Assembly (NCBI GenBank): GCA_020073705.1 | Contig: JAIQES010000026.1 | Span: 1 to 58,971, forward strand | Length of the DNA: 58,971 nucleotides | Direction: 5' to 3' | Source: Terriglobia bacterium | GTDB lineage: Bacteria; Acidobacteriota; Terriglobia; Acidiferrales; UBA7541 | Shown: piece by piece, positions 38,346 to 46,937 of the stretch | Layout of the letters: each line of letters starts with the position of its first letter | How positions within the stretch are numbered: the first letter of the stretch is position 1 | Made by a program: the position numbers and the translations under genes | The notes under the pieces: model-generated | What the model saw: only the letters and a program-made list of their open reading frames with translations | Told to the model about the DNA's origin: nothing | The model's database searches: none

Positions 38346-39416
38346 CTAGTTTCGTTTCGCATCCGGATGGTGCATCGACCAATTCGATGGCGGAAACGCA
38401 ACTTTCCAAAACGTTTTGTCGGGCACAGTAAATAATACTTCCACCTTGCGTTGATCGTCTTGAGCTTGATCGATGCTGACGACAGTGCATTCCATTTCAG
38501 CTTTTGTGCGGGGGTTTGAAAGAACAAGACGTTGCCCCTTAAATGACGTGGTTTTAAGCGAAACCAATGCCCCATACGGGCTGATGATGATGGTCTTGGT
38601 ATCTTCCACAAAAGGTGTTCCGCGGCTGTTGGTTCCTGCGACTTGCACTGGGATGGGCAGCTTTACTTGCTGGTCAATCCGGCGGTTTGACTTGAGCCAT
38701 AAGCTCTCCTTGGAGGTCTCGATCCACGTCTCAAGGGTCTGAAGCTGTGCCGGCTCGATGGCCGTAAACACTAGCCCCATGCTTTGGCCATACATGGAAA
38801 ACGCAACTCTTGCTAGTGCTTGAAAAGACTCTGTCCCTTTCGTGATCAATACACCTAGGATCGTCCCTGTAGGGTAAGGGCTGCCAGTTTTCAAGTAGCA
38901 GCCTCCTCGACCCAAGTTAACAGGTTGCACTTTCGTGTATTTCCCAGACTCAGGATTTATGATTTCGACCGACCCAGTGAACTTAAAGCGATGATGAGCG
39001 CGATGGTCAGGAATTCGGGATCGACGAACTCTGTCGTGGGGTGGTTCGGGGAGCTTGTTTTTTCGATCAAAGGTCTCCAATTTATCACGCGATTTGGACG
39101 GATCAGTCGCTCCCACCAATTTTCTTAGGAGGGCCCGGTCTCCAATTTGCATCTCCACGAATTCGACACCCATTCCTTTCCCAGGCACTGAGCGCCGCAC
39201 AACAGCACGGACTCGCAACTCTCCGCCGGGAACGTCGAATAATAGCTTTAAAGGAGTTCCGATCATTGGTGGATTTCGTGTCACGATAAATGTGCCACCT
39301 AGACTTAAATGGGAAAAATTCGAGACAAATGTCCCATTTTTACTATGCCAAGCCACCTGCAAGACTTTCAGCAGATTTTTGCGAGGACTTCGTCGTTTCT
39401 CTGACGAGAGTACCAT
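38346..39416 (-). CDS. Protein with three PilZ-like domains
   Basis: 356 residues with three successive PilZ-like beta-barrels: about 5-95 (RRSPRK and LSLGGTF), about 140-235 (RAHHRF and NLGRGGCY), and about 245-345 (NRRIDQ and SPYGAL). The RxxxR motifs of the first two fit c-di-GMP binding, while (D/N)xSxxG is only partly kept, especially in the third, so some domains may be non-binding. Such proteins relay c-di-GMP to motility, pili or surface polymers. I chose ATG 39416 because GGGGGATGG stands just before it; ATG 39425 and 39518 are alternatives. Confidence 0.75.
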   Translation of the reverse strand: MVLSSEKRRSPRKNLLKVLQVAWHSKNGTFVSNFSHLSLGGTFIVTRNPPMIGTPLKLLFDVPGGELRVRAVVRRSVPGKGMGVEFVEMQIGDRALLRKLVGATDPSKSRDKLETFDRKNKLPEPPHDRVRRSRIPDHRAHHRFKFTGSVEIINPESGKYTKVQPVNLGRGGCYLKTGSPYPTGTILGVLITKGTESFQALARVAFSMYGQSMGLVFTAIEPAQLQTLETWIETSKESLWLKSNRRIDQQVKLPIPVQVAGTNSRGTPFVEDTKTIIISPYGALVSLKTTSFKGQRLVLSNPRTKAEMECTVVSIDQAQDDQRKVEVLFTVPDKTFWKVAFPPSNWSMHHPDAKRN

Positions 39417-39518
39417 GACAGCCATCCCCCGATGTTTGTCCCCAAGATTCGAGTCACTCCCTGGTCTGTCCCATTCTGTGAACGGAACACGCCAACTCCA
39501 GTAGTACGAAAGCTTCAT

Positions 39519-39903
39519 TCAGGCCTTTCCGTGTCGTATTCGACAATTCGTTGTCTTGCGTCTGAACAGACGGAGAAGCAAGTTAAATCAAGAACTACAC
39601 ACTTGCGGCTCGGCAACAAAACAGCCGACCCCGACCCTGACGCAGCAGTAACGAAGCGCAGATGATCCGGCGGTCGATGGTCGCTCATCGCCAAGCGATA
39701 AGTCTTCTCCTAAGAAAGTGGCTGCTAAGTTATTCATTCTTCAGGGGGCGCAGAGCAACTTTCTTCCGTTCCTGTCAGGGCAGAGCCCAGTCAATTGCTT
39801 CTCGGAATGTATGGTCCGCCGCAGAGTTGCAAGCGAAAAATCCCATTAACATTAAGTGGTCCACTACCGGAAATTGTGATTCCATTCAGTTTTTCAAACG
39901 GTT
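39519..39903. other. 385-base gap, mostly without a gene
   Basis: Lies between the PilZ gene and the nucleoside phosphorylase gene, both on the minus strand. A minus-strand frame of about 37 codons (about 39787-39897) translates to NGITISGSGPLNVNGIF and ends with a stop. It reads like a decayed secreted-protein fragment but has no start signal. Nothing else was recognised. Confidence 0.4.
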
Positions 39904-41214
39904 TTATGCGCCGATCACTCGGTGCACAAGCGGGGGGATCGCTTTCGGCTCTTCCGGCTCGATCCGGTAGGCGGTCTCGACCAGGCGGCGCGCTTCGTCG
40001 AGCCTGCCGCCGGCGTTGTAGTGAAGCGTGCAGAGCGGTTCGCCACGCTGCACGGCGTCTCCAATGCGTTTGTGAAACTCCAGGCCCACAGCCGGGTCAA
40101 TCGTGTCTTCTTTCTTTTCCCGCCCCCCGCCCAGCACCACGCACGCCACGCCCAACTGTTCACACTGTGTCCCGGCAACGTATCCGTCGGCTGGGCTGGT
40201 TACGCCGAGAGTCTGCCGCGCGCGCGGCAGGCGCCGCGGATCGTCCACTACTCCCACATCCCCGCCCTGCAACCGCACAATTTCCCGAAATTTTTCCCGC
40301 GCATGCCCCGAGGCAATCAGCTCCGCCGAGAGCTTCTTCCCCTCGTCCACGGTCTTTACGCGCTCGCCCAGGTAGAACATCCATCCCGCCAGTTCCAGAC
40401 ACAACTCGCGCAGGTCAGCAGGTCCCCCGCCGCTCAGCGCCTCGATTGCCTCGGCGGCCTCCATGGCATTGCCGGCCGTGCGGCCGAGCGGCTGGTTCAT
40501 GTCGGTCAGCAGCGCCACGACGTTCTTTCCCATGCGATTCCCGGTCTCGACGAGCAGTTCCGCCAGGCTGGCCGCATCCTCGACCTTTTTCATGAACGCA
40601 CCCGAACCGGTTTTCACGTCCAGCACCAGCGCGTCGATCCCTTCCGCCAGTTTCTTGCTCATGATGGACGCGCAGATCAGCGCCGGGCTTTCCACCGTCC
40701 CGGTGACGTCGCGCAGGGCGTAAATCTTCTTATCGGCAGGCGCGATTTCCGCTGTCTGCCCGATCAGAGCGCAACCGCAGGTTTCCAGCACGCGACGGAA
40801 ATTGGCGAGGGACAGATTGACGTTGAAACCAGGAATGGATTCGAGCTTATCGAGCGTGCCGCCGGTGTGTCCCAGACCGCGCCCGCTGATCATCGGCACC
40901 TTCACGCCGCCAGCCGCGACAACGGGAGCGATCACCAGCGATGTTTTGTCGCCCACACCCCCGGTCGAGTGCTTGTCCACTTTCCGTCCCGGCAGGTCGG
41001 AAAAGTCGAGGACGCGGCCCGAGTGCAGCATCGCTCCGGTCAATGCCGCAATCTCCGCGCGGCTCATCCCGCGCAGCACGACGGCCATCAACCATGCCGA
41101 CATCTGGTAGTCGGGAATATCGCCGCCGGTGTACGCGGCGATCAATTGTTCGATTTCTTCGCGGGTAAGTTCGCCCGAATCTCGCTTGCGGCGGATGAGA
41201 TCAACGACGCGCAT
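39904..41214 (-). CDS. Pyrimidine-nucleoside phosphorylase (thymidine phosphorylase family)
   Basis: 436 residues. The family signature KHSTGGVGDKTSLVIAP and the later SGRGLGHTGGTLDKLESIPG are complete. The C-terminal PYNP domain ends with HKRIGDAVQRGEPLCTLHYN. The enzyme splits thymidine, uridine or deoxyuridine with phosphate to give base and pentose-1-phosphate, in cytoplasmic nucleoside salvage. The ATG at 41214 follows the canonical start MRVVDLIRRKRDSGELT; longer upstream readings overlap the metallophosphoesterase gene. The two genes are 14 bases apart and probably co-transcribed. Confidence 0.93.
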   Translation of the reverse strand: MRVVDLIRRKRDSGELTREEIEQLIAAYTGGDIPDYQMSAWLMAVVLRGMSRAEIAALTGAMLHSGRVLDFSDLPGRKVDKHSTGGVGDKTSLVIAPVVAAGGVKVPMISGRGLGHTGGTLDKLESIPGFNVNLSLANFRRVLETCGCALIGQTAEIAPADKKIYALRDVTGTVESPALICASIMSKKLAEGIDALVLDVKTGSGAFMKKVEDAASLAELLVETGNRMGKNVVALLTDMNQPLGRTAGNAMEAAEAIEALSGGGPADLRELCLELAGWMFYLGERVKTVDEGKKLSAELIASGHAREKFREIVRLQGGDVGVVDDPRRLPRARQTLGVTSPADGYVAGTQCEQLGVACVVLGGGREKKEDTIDPAVGLEFHKRIGDAVQRGEPLCTLHYNAGGRLDEARRLVETAYRIEPEEPKAIPPLVHRVIGA

Positions 41215-41228
41215 GCGTTTGGGGGAGG

Positions 41229-42149
41229 TTAGTCGGCAGCCGCTACGTGGAAACTCTCGGACGCACCGGGGAGCAGCTCCAGGTGCGTAATTTCGGCCGG
41301 GCAGCGCACCCGCCAGGGCAGCACGATCGTTCCAATTCCCCGGCTGACGTAGATTTGTGTCGTCCCCAGCCGGTCCCATCCAATTTTGTACCGCAGCCGC
41401 TCAGGTGAACGTCCGTAGACAGTCCCGAGCAGCGGCAGGTTCACTTGTCCCCCGTGCGTATGTCCGGAAAGGACCAGGCTCACGCCGTGCCGCGCGGCGA
41501 GAGAGATGAGGCGCGGATTGTGAGCAAGCAAGACGGTTGCCGCATTGCGCGGAATGCCGCGCAGCGCGCGCCGCAGATCGGCGCCGTAGCCATAATCGTC
41601 CACGCCGGCCAAATACAGGGATTCGCCGCCAAACCGCAGCGCAATGTGGCGATTACGCAGCACTTCAATGCGCTGCCGCCGCAACGCCGAGGTTATCGCG
41701 TCCGCGCCCACTCGAAAATCGTGGTTTCCGAGCACCGCGAACACTCCATACCGCGCTCGCAGACGCCCCAGGATCTCCGCAGCAGGCTCAATATTCGCGC
41801 GGGAATACGTGACGAAGTCGCCGGTCAGCGCAACGATGTCCGCGTCGAGACGATTCGTCTGGCGCACGGCTTCGGCGAGCCATTCCCGTGACAGGAACAG
41901 GCCATGATGAATGTCGGAGATCTGTGCTACGCGCAGGCCGCTGAACAGTTCCGGGAGGGCATCGAGCCAGATGCGCTCATCGCTAACGATAAACCGCTCG
42001 GCCCCACTCCATTGTGCGCGGCTATGATCCAAATCACCCGCCGCGTACTGTTCGATGCCGCCACAACGCCAGCGGCTCATCCAGCGGGTGAGTCTGTCGC
42101 CCAGCCCCGCGCTAGCCGGCACTGGAAAAGTGATACTGTGTCCCATCAT
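41229..42149 (-). CDS. Metallophosphoesterase (YkuE/LpxG-like)
   Basis: About 306 residues. The calcineurin-type metal motifs are all present: QISDIHHG, LTGDFVTYSR, LGNHDF, AHNPRL and SGHTHGGQ. The pattern fits the YkuE/UDP-2,3-diacylglucosamine hydrolase-like branch, which acts on phospholipid- or lipid A-related phosphates or on general phosphodiesters. No signal peptide is clear; a short Arg-rich N-terminal stretch (LTRWMSRWRCGG) could be membrane-attached. Start is either ATG 42149 or 42146, both just after GAGGG. Confidence 0.87.
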   Translation of the reverse strand: MMGHSITFPVPASAGLGDRLTRWMSRWRCGGIEQYAAGDLDHSRAQWSGAERFIVSDERIWLDALPELFSGLRVAQISDIHHGLFLSREWLAEAVRQTNRLDADIVALTGDFVTYSRANIEPAAEILGRLRARYGVFAVLGNHDFRVGADAITSALRRQRIEVLRNRHIALRFGGESLYLAGVDDYGYGADLRRALRGIPRNAATVLLAHNPRLISLAARHGVSLVLSGHTHGGQVNLPLLGTVYGRSPERLRYKIGWDRLGTTQIYVSRGIGTIVLPWRVRCPAEITHLELLPGASESFHVAAAD

Positions 42150-42287
42150 CCCTCGGTAAGTCGACCCTGATTGGGCCGAGCCTAGCACCAACGAAAAATC
42201 GAGTCAACACAACGTTTTACCTGCGCTTGTGCAAAACATCACAGATGGATTTCCGGATTTAGGCGGCGTCCCGGCAGACCTCCCTTG

Positions 42288-43091
42288 TCACGGGAGAGGG
42301 GTTCGCGTCCCTAGGCGCTCGGCAATGCCGGACGCAACACTCTGCATCTCAGCGTGAACATGCCCGTTCGACGCCAGTAGCTCTCGATCGCCAAGCTGGT
42401 ACGGCTGACCGTCGAAGCGCGTCACCGTTCCTCCAGCCTCCCGCACCAGCAGGACGCCCGCCGCAGTGTCCCAGGAATGCAGGCCAAATTCCCAGAATCC
42501 GTCAAACCGGCCGCAGGCGACGGCGGCGAGGTCGAGTGCCGCCGATCCATCGCGCCGTACCCCATGCGACCGCAGACTGAAGTCCCAGTAGTAGTGAATA
42601 TTCGGGTTCTGCACTCGCTTTACGCTCGGGAAACCAGTGCCGAGCAGGCTGGCCGCGAGCTTTTCAATCGCGGAAACGTGGACTTTCTCTTGATTCAGGT
42701 ACGCGCCTTCACCTTTGGTGGCTGTGAACAGTTCCCCGCTCACGGGTTGATAAATGACCCCGGCGACTAGCTCTCCTGCTTCTTCCAGTCCAATGGAAAC
42801 CGCAAAGCAGGGGTATCCATGCGCGAAATTCGTCGTGCCGTCGAGGGGATCCACGTGCCAGCGGAACAGCGAATCCGTTTCGCCGCCGCCGCCCTCCTCA
42901 GCGACTATGGCGTGCTTCGGGAAATGTGTGCGCAGGCGCTTCACGATGGCCTGTTCGGAGCGCCGGTCGGCCTGCGTCACGATGTCGACTTCGCCCTTGT
43001 AGCTGATCTTCACCGGGCGGTCAAACTCCGCAAGCAGAATGCCGCCCGCTTCGCGCGCCGCGTCAATGGCAACTTCGAGAAATGGATTCAT
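42288..43091 (-). CDS. Inositol-1-monophosphatase family protein
   Basis: 267 residues. The lithium-sensitive phosphatase motifs are visible: the first metal acidic motif AEEGGGGETD with HVDPLDGTTNFAHG, and the second WDTAAGVLLVREAGG. Enzymes of this family dephosphorylate inositol-1-phosphate, or act as NADP or fructose-bisphosphate phosphatases in archaea and some bacteria. The ATG at 43091 gives the usual start MNPFLEVAIDAAREAG; GGGGAG lies about 11 nt upstream. Longer in-frame readings on the 5' side are unlikely. Confidence 0.92.
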   Translation of the reverse strand: MNPFLEVAIDAAREAGGILLAEFDRPVKISYKGEVDIVTQADRRSEQAIVKRLRTHFPKHAIVAEEGGGGETDSLFRWHVDPLDGTTNFAHGYPCFAVSIGLEEAGELVAGVIYQPVSGELFTATKGEGAYLNQEKVHVSAIEKLAASLLGTGFPSVKRVQNPNIHYYWDFSLRSHGVRRDGSAALDLAAVACGRFDGFWEFGLHSWDTAAGVLLVREAGGTVTRFDGQPYQLGDRELLASNGHVHAEMQSVASGIAERLGTRTPLP

Positions 43092-43247
43092 GCCGTTCGT
43101 GTCTCCCCACAATGAATCATGCCAGAATACGCACCCGTAGGACAGCCACTCCTTACCCCGAACCCCTTCGAGGGGCTGTCTATGCTCTATGGACTGGTTC
43201 CGGCATGTCTGAGCCCGCGAAAGGGCGCACAATCGGACCAAGGCAGG

Positions 43248-44255
43248 TCAATCGAGACGCCCGCCAGAATAGTACGCCTTGCGGCTGCGCACCTTGCATT
43301 CGCATTTGACGCGGACCGCGAGCGTGCGGTACGTGCCGGCGGGAGGATGCGGGTCAGGATAGTAGCCGAGGCGATACTGCGTGCGGAGTTCCCGGTCGAT
43401 GCGGTCGAACATTTCATCAAGCTCGCCGGCTCCATTCGGAAAATAGGTCGCCCCTCCCGTTGAATCCGCGATGGTCTCGAGCGCATGTTCGCCGGCCGTG
43501 TTGCGGCCACCTTCCACCTTCACCACACGCACCACGATCGTGTAGAGGAGCGCGTCGGCGCGAAGCGCGGCGCGCCGCGCGGTCTCAAAGTCGGTTCGAC
43601 TGGTCGTCTCGCCCCCGTCGGTCACCAGGACGATCACGCGGCGGCGGCCTAAGGGATTGCGCGCAAGAGATTGCGCGCCCAGGTATACCGCGTCATAAAG
43701 CGCCGTCCCGTCACCAGGAACGATGCGCTTGAGGGCCGCTTGCAGCATGGGCACGTCGGAGGAAAACGGCGCGATTTGCGTTATTGTATCGGCAAATTCA
43801 AAAAGCGCCAGACGGTCTCCCGGACGCACGAGTTTCCGGATGAAACGCGAGGCGGCCTCGGTCTCGAACTCGAGATCCTGGGTTTCGCTCAGACTCGTAT
43901 CGATCATTAGGGTGAGATCGAGAGGCTGCTGTGTTTCCGGTTCGAAGATTTCAATCTTCTGCTTAACGCCTTCTTCATATACTTCGAACTGGTCAGGCGT
44001 GAGGTTGAGCGCGGGGCGGCCGTCCTTGTCCAGCACGCTGGAGAGAACGCTGACCAGACTGACCTCGGAACGGATGCGTCCGCGCTGGTCCTGATCGCCG
44101 CGCTGCTGCGCTTCAACCGGCATTCGGGTGGTTGCGACAACCGTCAGGAGCGCCCCCGCGAGCAGGAGGGACGTGGACCATCGAAGTACGGCCGCAGCCA
44201 GCCGCCGGGGCGCGTTCACTCGAAACCTTCTGATGTGGTGCAATGGAGGAATCAT
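43248..44255 (-). CDS. Secreted VWFA-domain protein of the acidobacterial type
   Basis: 335 residues. A hydrophobic segment near 28-43 looks like a signal peptide or anchor. The next part, SEVSLVSVLSSVLDKDGRPA then LNLTPDQFEVYEEGVKQKIE, is the characteristic start of the VWFA-related acidobacterial domain (TIGR03436 pattern). The MIDAS motif is DTSLSE, with later TDGGETTSRTDF. These secreted proteins occur in large numbers in Acidobacteriota and are thought to bind surfaces or proteins through the metal site; no function is established. A good phylum marker. Confidence 0.9.
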   Translation of the reverse strand: MIPPLHHIRRFRVNAPRRLAAAVLRWSTSLLLAGALLTVVATTRMPVEAQQRGDQDQRGRIRSEVSLVSVLSSVLDKDGRPALNLTPDQFEVYEEGVKQKIEIFEPETQQPLDLTLMIDTSLSETQDLEFETEAASRFIRKLVRPGDRLALFEFADTITQIAPFSSDVPMLQAALKRIVPGDGTALYDAVYLGAQSLARNPLGRRRVIVLVTDGGETTSRTDFETARRAALRADALLYTIVVRVVKVEGGRNTAGEHALETIADSTGGATYFPNGAGELDEMFDRIDRELRTQYRLGYYPDPHPPAGTYRTLAVRVKCECKVRSRKAYYSGGRLD

Positions 44256-44296
44256 CCGCAGAAGAATAAGATTCCTGTCTGCGCTAAAAGGATTGC

Positions 44297-44998
44297 TTAT
44301 GCGGAAGGAATTTCTCCTTCGGCCCAGACGGCGCCGTCGCGGAAAAACTCCTTTTTCCAGATCGGCACCGTGTGTTTGAGCGTATCAATACCGAAACGGC
44401 AGGCGTCGAACGCGGCGGCGCGATGCGCCGAGCAGACAACAATAAGCACCGAGGTCTCGCCAATTTCGAGCCGCCCCAGCCGGTGAATCATTGCGAAACG
44501 CCGGATGGAGAATTTATCGCGCATCTGCACGCCGATCTCGCGCATCTTGTCGATTGCCATCGGCTCGTAAGCTTCGTATTCCAGGTATAGGGTTGCGCGA
44601 TTGCCGGAGTGGTCGCGCACGATGCCTTCGAAAACCACCACCGCTCCATCGGGCGGCGACTTGAGCTGCGCGATAATCTCCGGAGTCTCAATCGGCTTTC
44701 GGATCAGTGCGATGAGATTTTCCGCGGCCGCGGTCCCGGCAGGGACAGCGCCCCCGCTGACCGGAGGGAGAAACGCCACCTCATCTCCGGAAGAAAGAGG
44801 GGCGCGCCATTCCGCGAATTCCCGGTTCACCGACGCGGCCACCGAAGCGCGGAATTGGGCAAGCTCGGGAAAACTTCGGCTATAGCGCGCGAACAAGTCT
44901 TCCACGCGGGCGCCTTCAGAAAGTTCGGCATCCTCTTCCGATTTGCCAACAATATCCTTCAAACGGCCGAAAAAAAGAACGCGCACATGCATTGTCAT
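44297..44998 (-). CDS. MoaD-MoaE fusion, molybdopterin synthase
   Basis: 233 residues. Residues 1-83 are the ubiquitin-like MoaD subunit (VRVLFFGRLKDIVGKS, then GDEVAFLPPVSGG); about 93-233 are MoaE (VVVFEGIVRDHSGNR, YEPMAIDKM, HRLGRLEIGETSVLIVVCSA and IWKKEFF). MoaD normally needs a free C-terminal Gly-Gly for sulfur transfer; here Gly82-Gly83 is internal, followed by AVPAGTA. It must be cleaved, as reported for the mycobacterial fusion MoaX, or act in place. No other molybdenum gene is nearby. A second ATG at 44992 is possible. Confidence 0.92.
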   Translation of the reverse strand: MTMHVRVLFFGRLKDIVGKSEEDAELSEGARVEDLFARYSRSFPELAQFRASVAASVNREFAEWRAPLSSGDEVAFLPPVSGGAVPAGTAAAENLIALIRKPIETPEIIAQLKSPPDGAVVVFEGIVRDHSGNRATLYLEYEAYEPMAIDKMREIGVQMRDKFSIRRFAMIHRLGRLEIGETSVLIVVCSAHRAAAFDACRFGIDTLKHTVPIWKKEFFRDGAVWAEGEIPSA

Positions 44999-45220
44999 AT
45001 TCTATCCGCGCTGGAAGCAAAGTTCCACTGTGGATTCCCGCGCCTGGACATGGGATGCAGCAGACCAGCAAAGATATTGAAATTTGACCGGCTTGCAAGG
45101 AATGCCGGGAATCTGAATATCCTGAAATGCCTGAAAATGAGGATGAATTTGTTCCAGAAATTAGATTGACCTCCATAAAGGGCAGCCGTAGCTTGACATT
45201 AGGCAACGGAGGTTCCGCCC

Positions 45221-46144
45221 ATGCGCATCCTGGTTTCAGGTTCGACCGGATTCCTGGGAACGTCACTGATCGACACGCTGGAGCGCGAAAGTCACGCGAT
45301 CGTGCGGCTGGTGCGCCCGGAAAGCGTGCAACGGAAGGCAAACACCACCCGGGCGCAGGCCGTTCGATGGGACCCGGTTGCCGGTCAATTCGACGCCACA
45401 GCGGCAGAGCGCGCGGACGCACTGGTCCACCTGGCCGGCGCTTCGATCTCCGGTGGGCGATGGAGTGTGTCGCGGAAGAATCTGTTGCGCACCAGCCGTA
45501 TCGAAGCGACGCGGCATCTGATCGGAGCCCTCTCACGATTGCGGTATCCGCCGCGGGTAATCGTGGCCTCTTCGGGAATCGGCTATTACGGTGACCGTGG
45601 AGAGGAGATCCTCACTGAGGAAAGCTCCTCGGGCGGCGATTTTCTTTCGGCGCTCTGCCGCGAGTGGGAAGCGGAAACAGCGCGAGGGGCCGAATTCGGC
45701 GCGCGCGTGGTCATGCTGCGGTTTGGAATCGTCCTGGCGGCGCATGGCGGCGCGCTGCCGCTCATGGCGTTGCCGTTCAAGCTGGGCGCGGGAGGGCGGC
45801 TTGGCTCGGGCCGGCAGTGGATGTCGTGGCTCACGATTGGAGAAGCCGTGGGCATGATCCGCTTTGCGCTTGCAAACCCCGGACTTGCCGGACCGGCGAA
45901 CGCAGTGACTCCCAACCCGGTTCGGAACGCCGATTTCACGCGCATTCTCGCCAAGACACTGCATCGGCCAGCCCTTTTTCCCGTTCCGGCGTTTGCGCTG
46001 CGGCTGGCTCTGGGAGAAATGGCTGACGCATTGTTGCTGCCAAGCCAGCGGGTGATGCCGTCGAAGCTCGAGCAGACCGGCTACCAGTTTATACAGCCAG
46101 ATTTGGCAATGGCGATCGCCGAAGTGTTTCGAAAGCAGGCCTGA
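45221..46144 (+). CDS. TIGR01777 family NAD(P)-binding epimerase-like protein
   Basis: 307 residues. The Rossmann motif is VSGSTGFLGTSLID at the N-terminus, and ASSGIGYYGDRGEEILTEES marks the active site with the family's typical GYYG. The C-terminal half includes NPVRNADFTRILAKTLHRPA. This family (YfcH, cell-division inhibitor SulA-like annotation) is widespread but of unknown substrate. GGAGG lies before the ATG at 45221. The preceding ~220 bases are non-coding with no clear promoter. Confidence 0.9.
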   Translation: MRILVSGSTGFLGTSLIDTLERESHAIVRLVRPESVQRKANTTRAQAVRWDPVAGQFDATAAERADALVHLAGASISGGRWSVSRKNLLRTSRIEATRHLIGALSRLRYPPRVIVASSGIGYYGDRGEEILTEESSSGGDFLSALCREWEAETARGAEFGARVVMLRFGIVLAAHGGALPLMALPFKLGAGGRLGSGRQWMSWLTIGEAVGMIRFALANPGLAGPANAVTPNPVRNADFTRILAKTLHRPALFPVPAFALRLALGEMADALLLPSQRVMPSKLEQTGYQFIQPDLAMAIAEVFRKQA

Positions 46145-46228
46145 GCAGCGCCTCTTTGGGACAGCGCGTTGATTAGCTAATTTGTATCAAACAGCGATTC
46201 CGCCGGACCACGGCGCCCCTGCCGGACT

Positions 46229-46594
46229 TTAGAGATCCAACTGCGATAATAAAGTCTCGAGATTCGAGTCATCGACAAAGAGATCGGGCGCATGGGCGGC
46301 CAGCCCTTCGATTTCGTCGAATGCTTGGAACAGGCGCATCTTAGCGACAGCGTACTCTTCGGTGCCCGTAAGCTGTTGTCCAGTACGCGCAAACCATTTC
46401 TTGAGCGCATCCTGCAGGACTAAAATGCGCACTGGGAATGCGTGCTGGCGATTCGCCGAAACCATATAGACGTATTCGGTCCCTGAGGAAAAACCGCGCC
46501 GGATCTTTTCGACCTCATAAAAATAATACTGATAAACATAGCCGGTCGCTGCGGAGTAGCTCTTTACCCGGCGGACGGCTTCGGGGCGAGGCAT
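46229..46594 (-). CDS. Conserved-looking protein of unknown function, leaderless
   Basis: 121 residues with an aromatic N-terminal part (YVYQYYFYEVEKIRRG), a middle beta-rich part (EYVYMVSANRQHAFPVRIL) and a helical C-terminal part (ALKKWFARTGQQLTGTEEY, then AKMRLFQAFDEIEGLAA). No domain is recognised. The ATG at 46594 has no Shine-Dalgarno, but a near-perfect sigma-70 promoter ends 6 bases before it, so transcription should start at or very near the A of the ATG. Upstream in-frame codons belong to no plausible protein. Confidence 0.65.
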   Translation of the reverse strand: MPRPEAVRRVKSYSAATGYVYQYYFYEVEKIRRGFSSGTEYVYMVSANRQHAFPVRILVLQDALKKWFARTGQQLTGTEEYAVAKMRLFQAFDEIEGLAAHAPDLFVDDSNLETLLSQLDL

Positions 46595-46600
46595 GGATGG

Positions 46601-46629
46601 ATTATTCAAACCATTCGTCGCCGTGTCAA
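46601..46629 (-). promoter_or_regulatory. Sigma-70 promoter, leaderless start
   Basis: On the minus strand TTGACA (46629-46624), a 17-base spacer and AATAAT (46606-46601). The predicted start point is about 7 bases after the -10 box, which is the A of the ATG at 46594. No other transcription unit fits the position. Confidence 0.7.
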
Positions 46630-46937
46630 CCTTCGATCTTGCGCAAGTGAACCGCTGCGAATCGGCCCGGCATCGCAACGCATGTTGTACCGATTCGAAA
46701 CAATGGAAGCGTTTATTCTTCCCAATTTGGAACTGGAGTCGGCGCAAGACACGCTGTCAGGCGGTTTGTACTCGGGAGGACTCCTGCCCGCACCTCGAAA
46801 CAGAAAGTGAAGTAAACCCCCGAAGTTGCGAGACTTATTAGCATTCGACTTCTTCGCACCTATGCATTGCGTCACATACATGGAGTGCTTTTCTGTCAAT
46901 GCCCCGCGCTGGCACAGCGCGTGCAATTCGTCGGTGC

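Noticed and set aside
39922-41232. Plus-strand open frame of 436 codons opposite the nucleoside phosphorylase
   Set aside because: Length equals the real gene on the other strand, composition is Arg/His/Gln-rich, no motif, no ribosome binding site.
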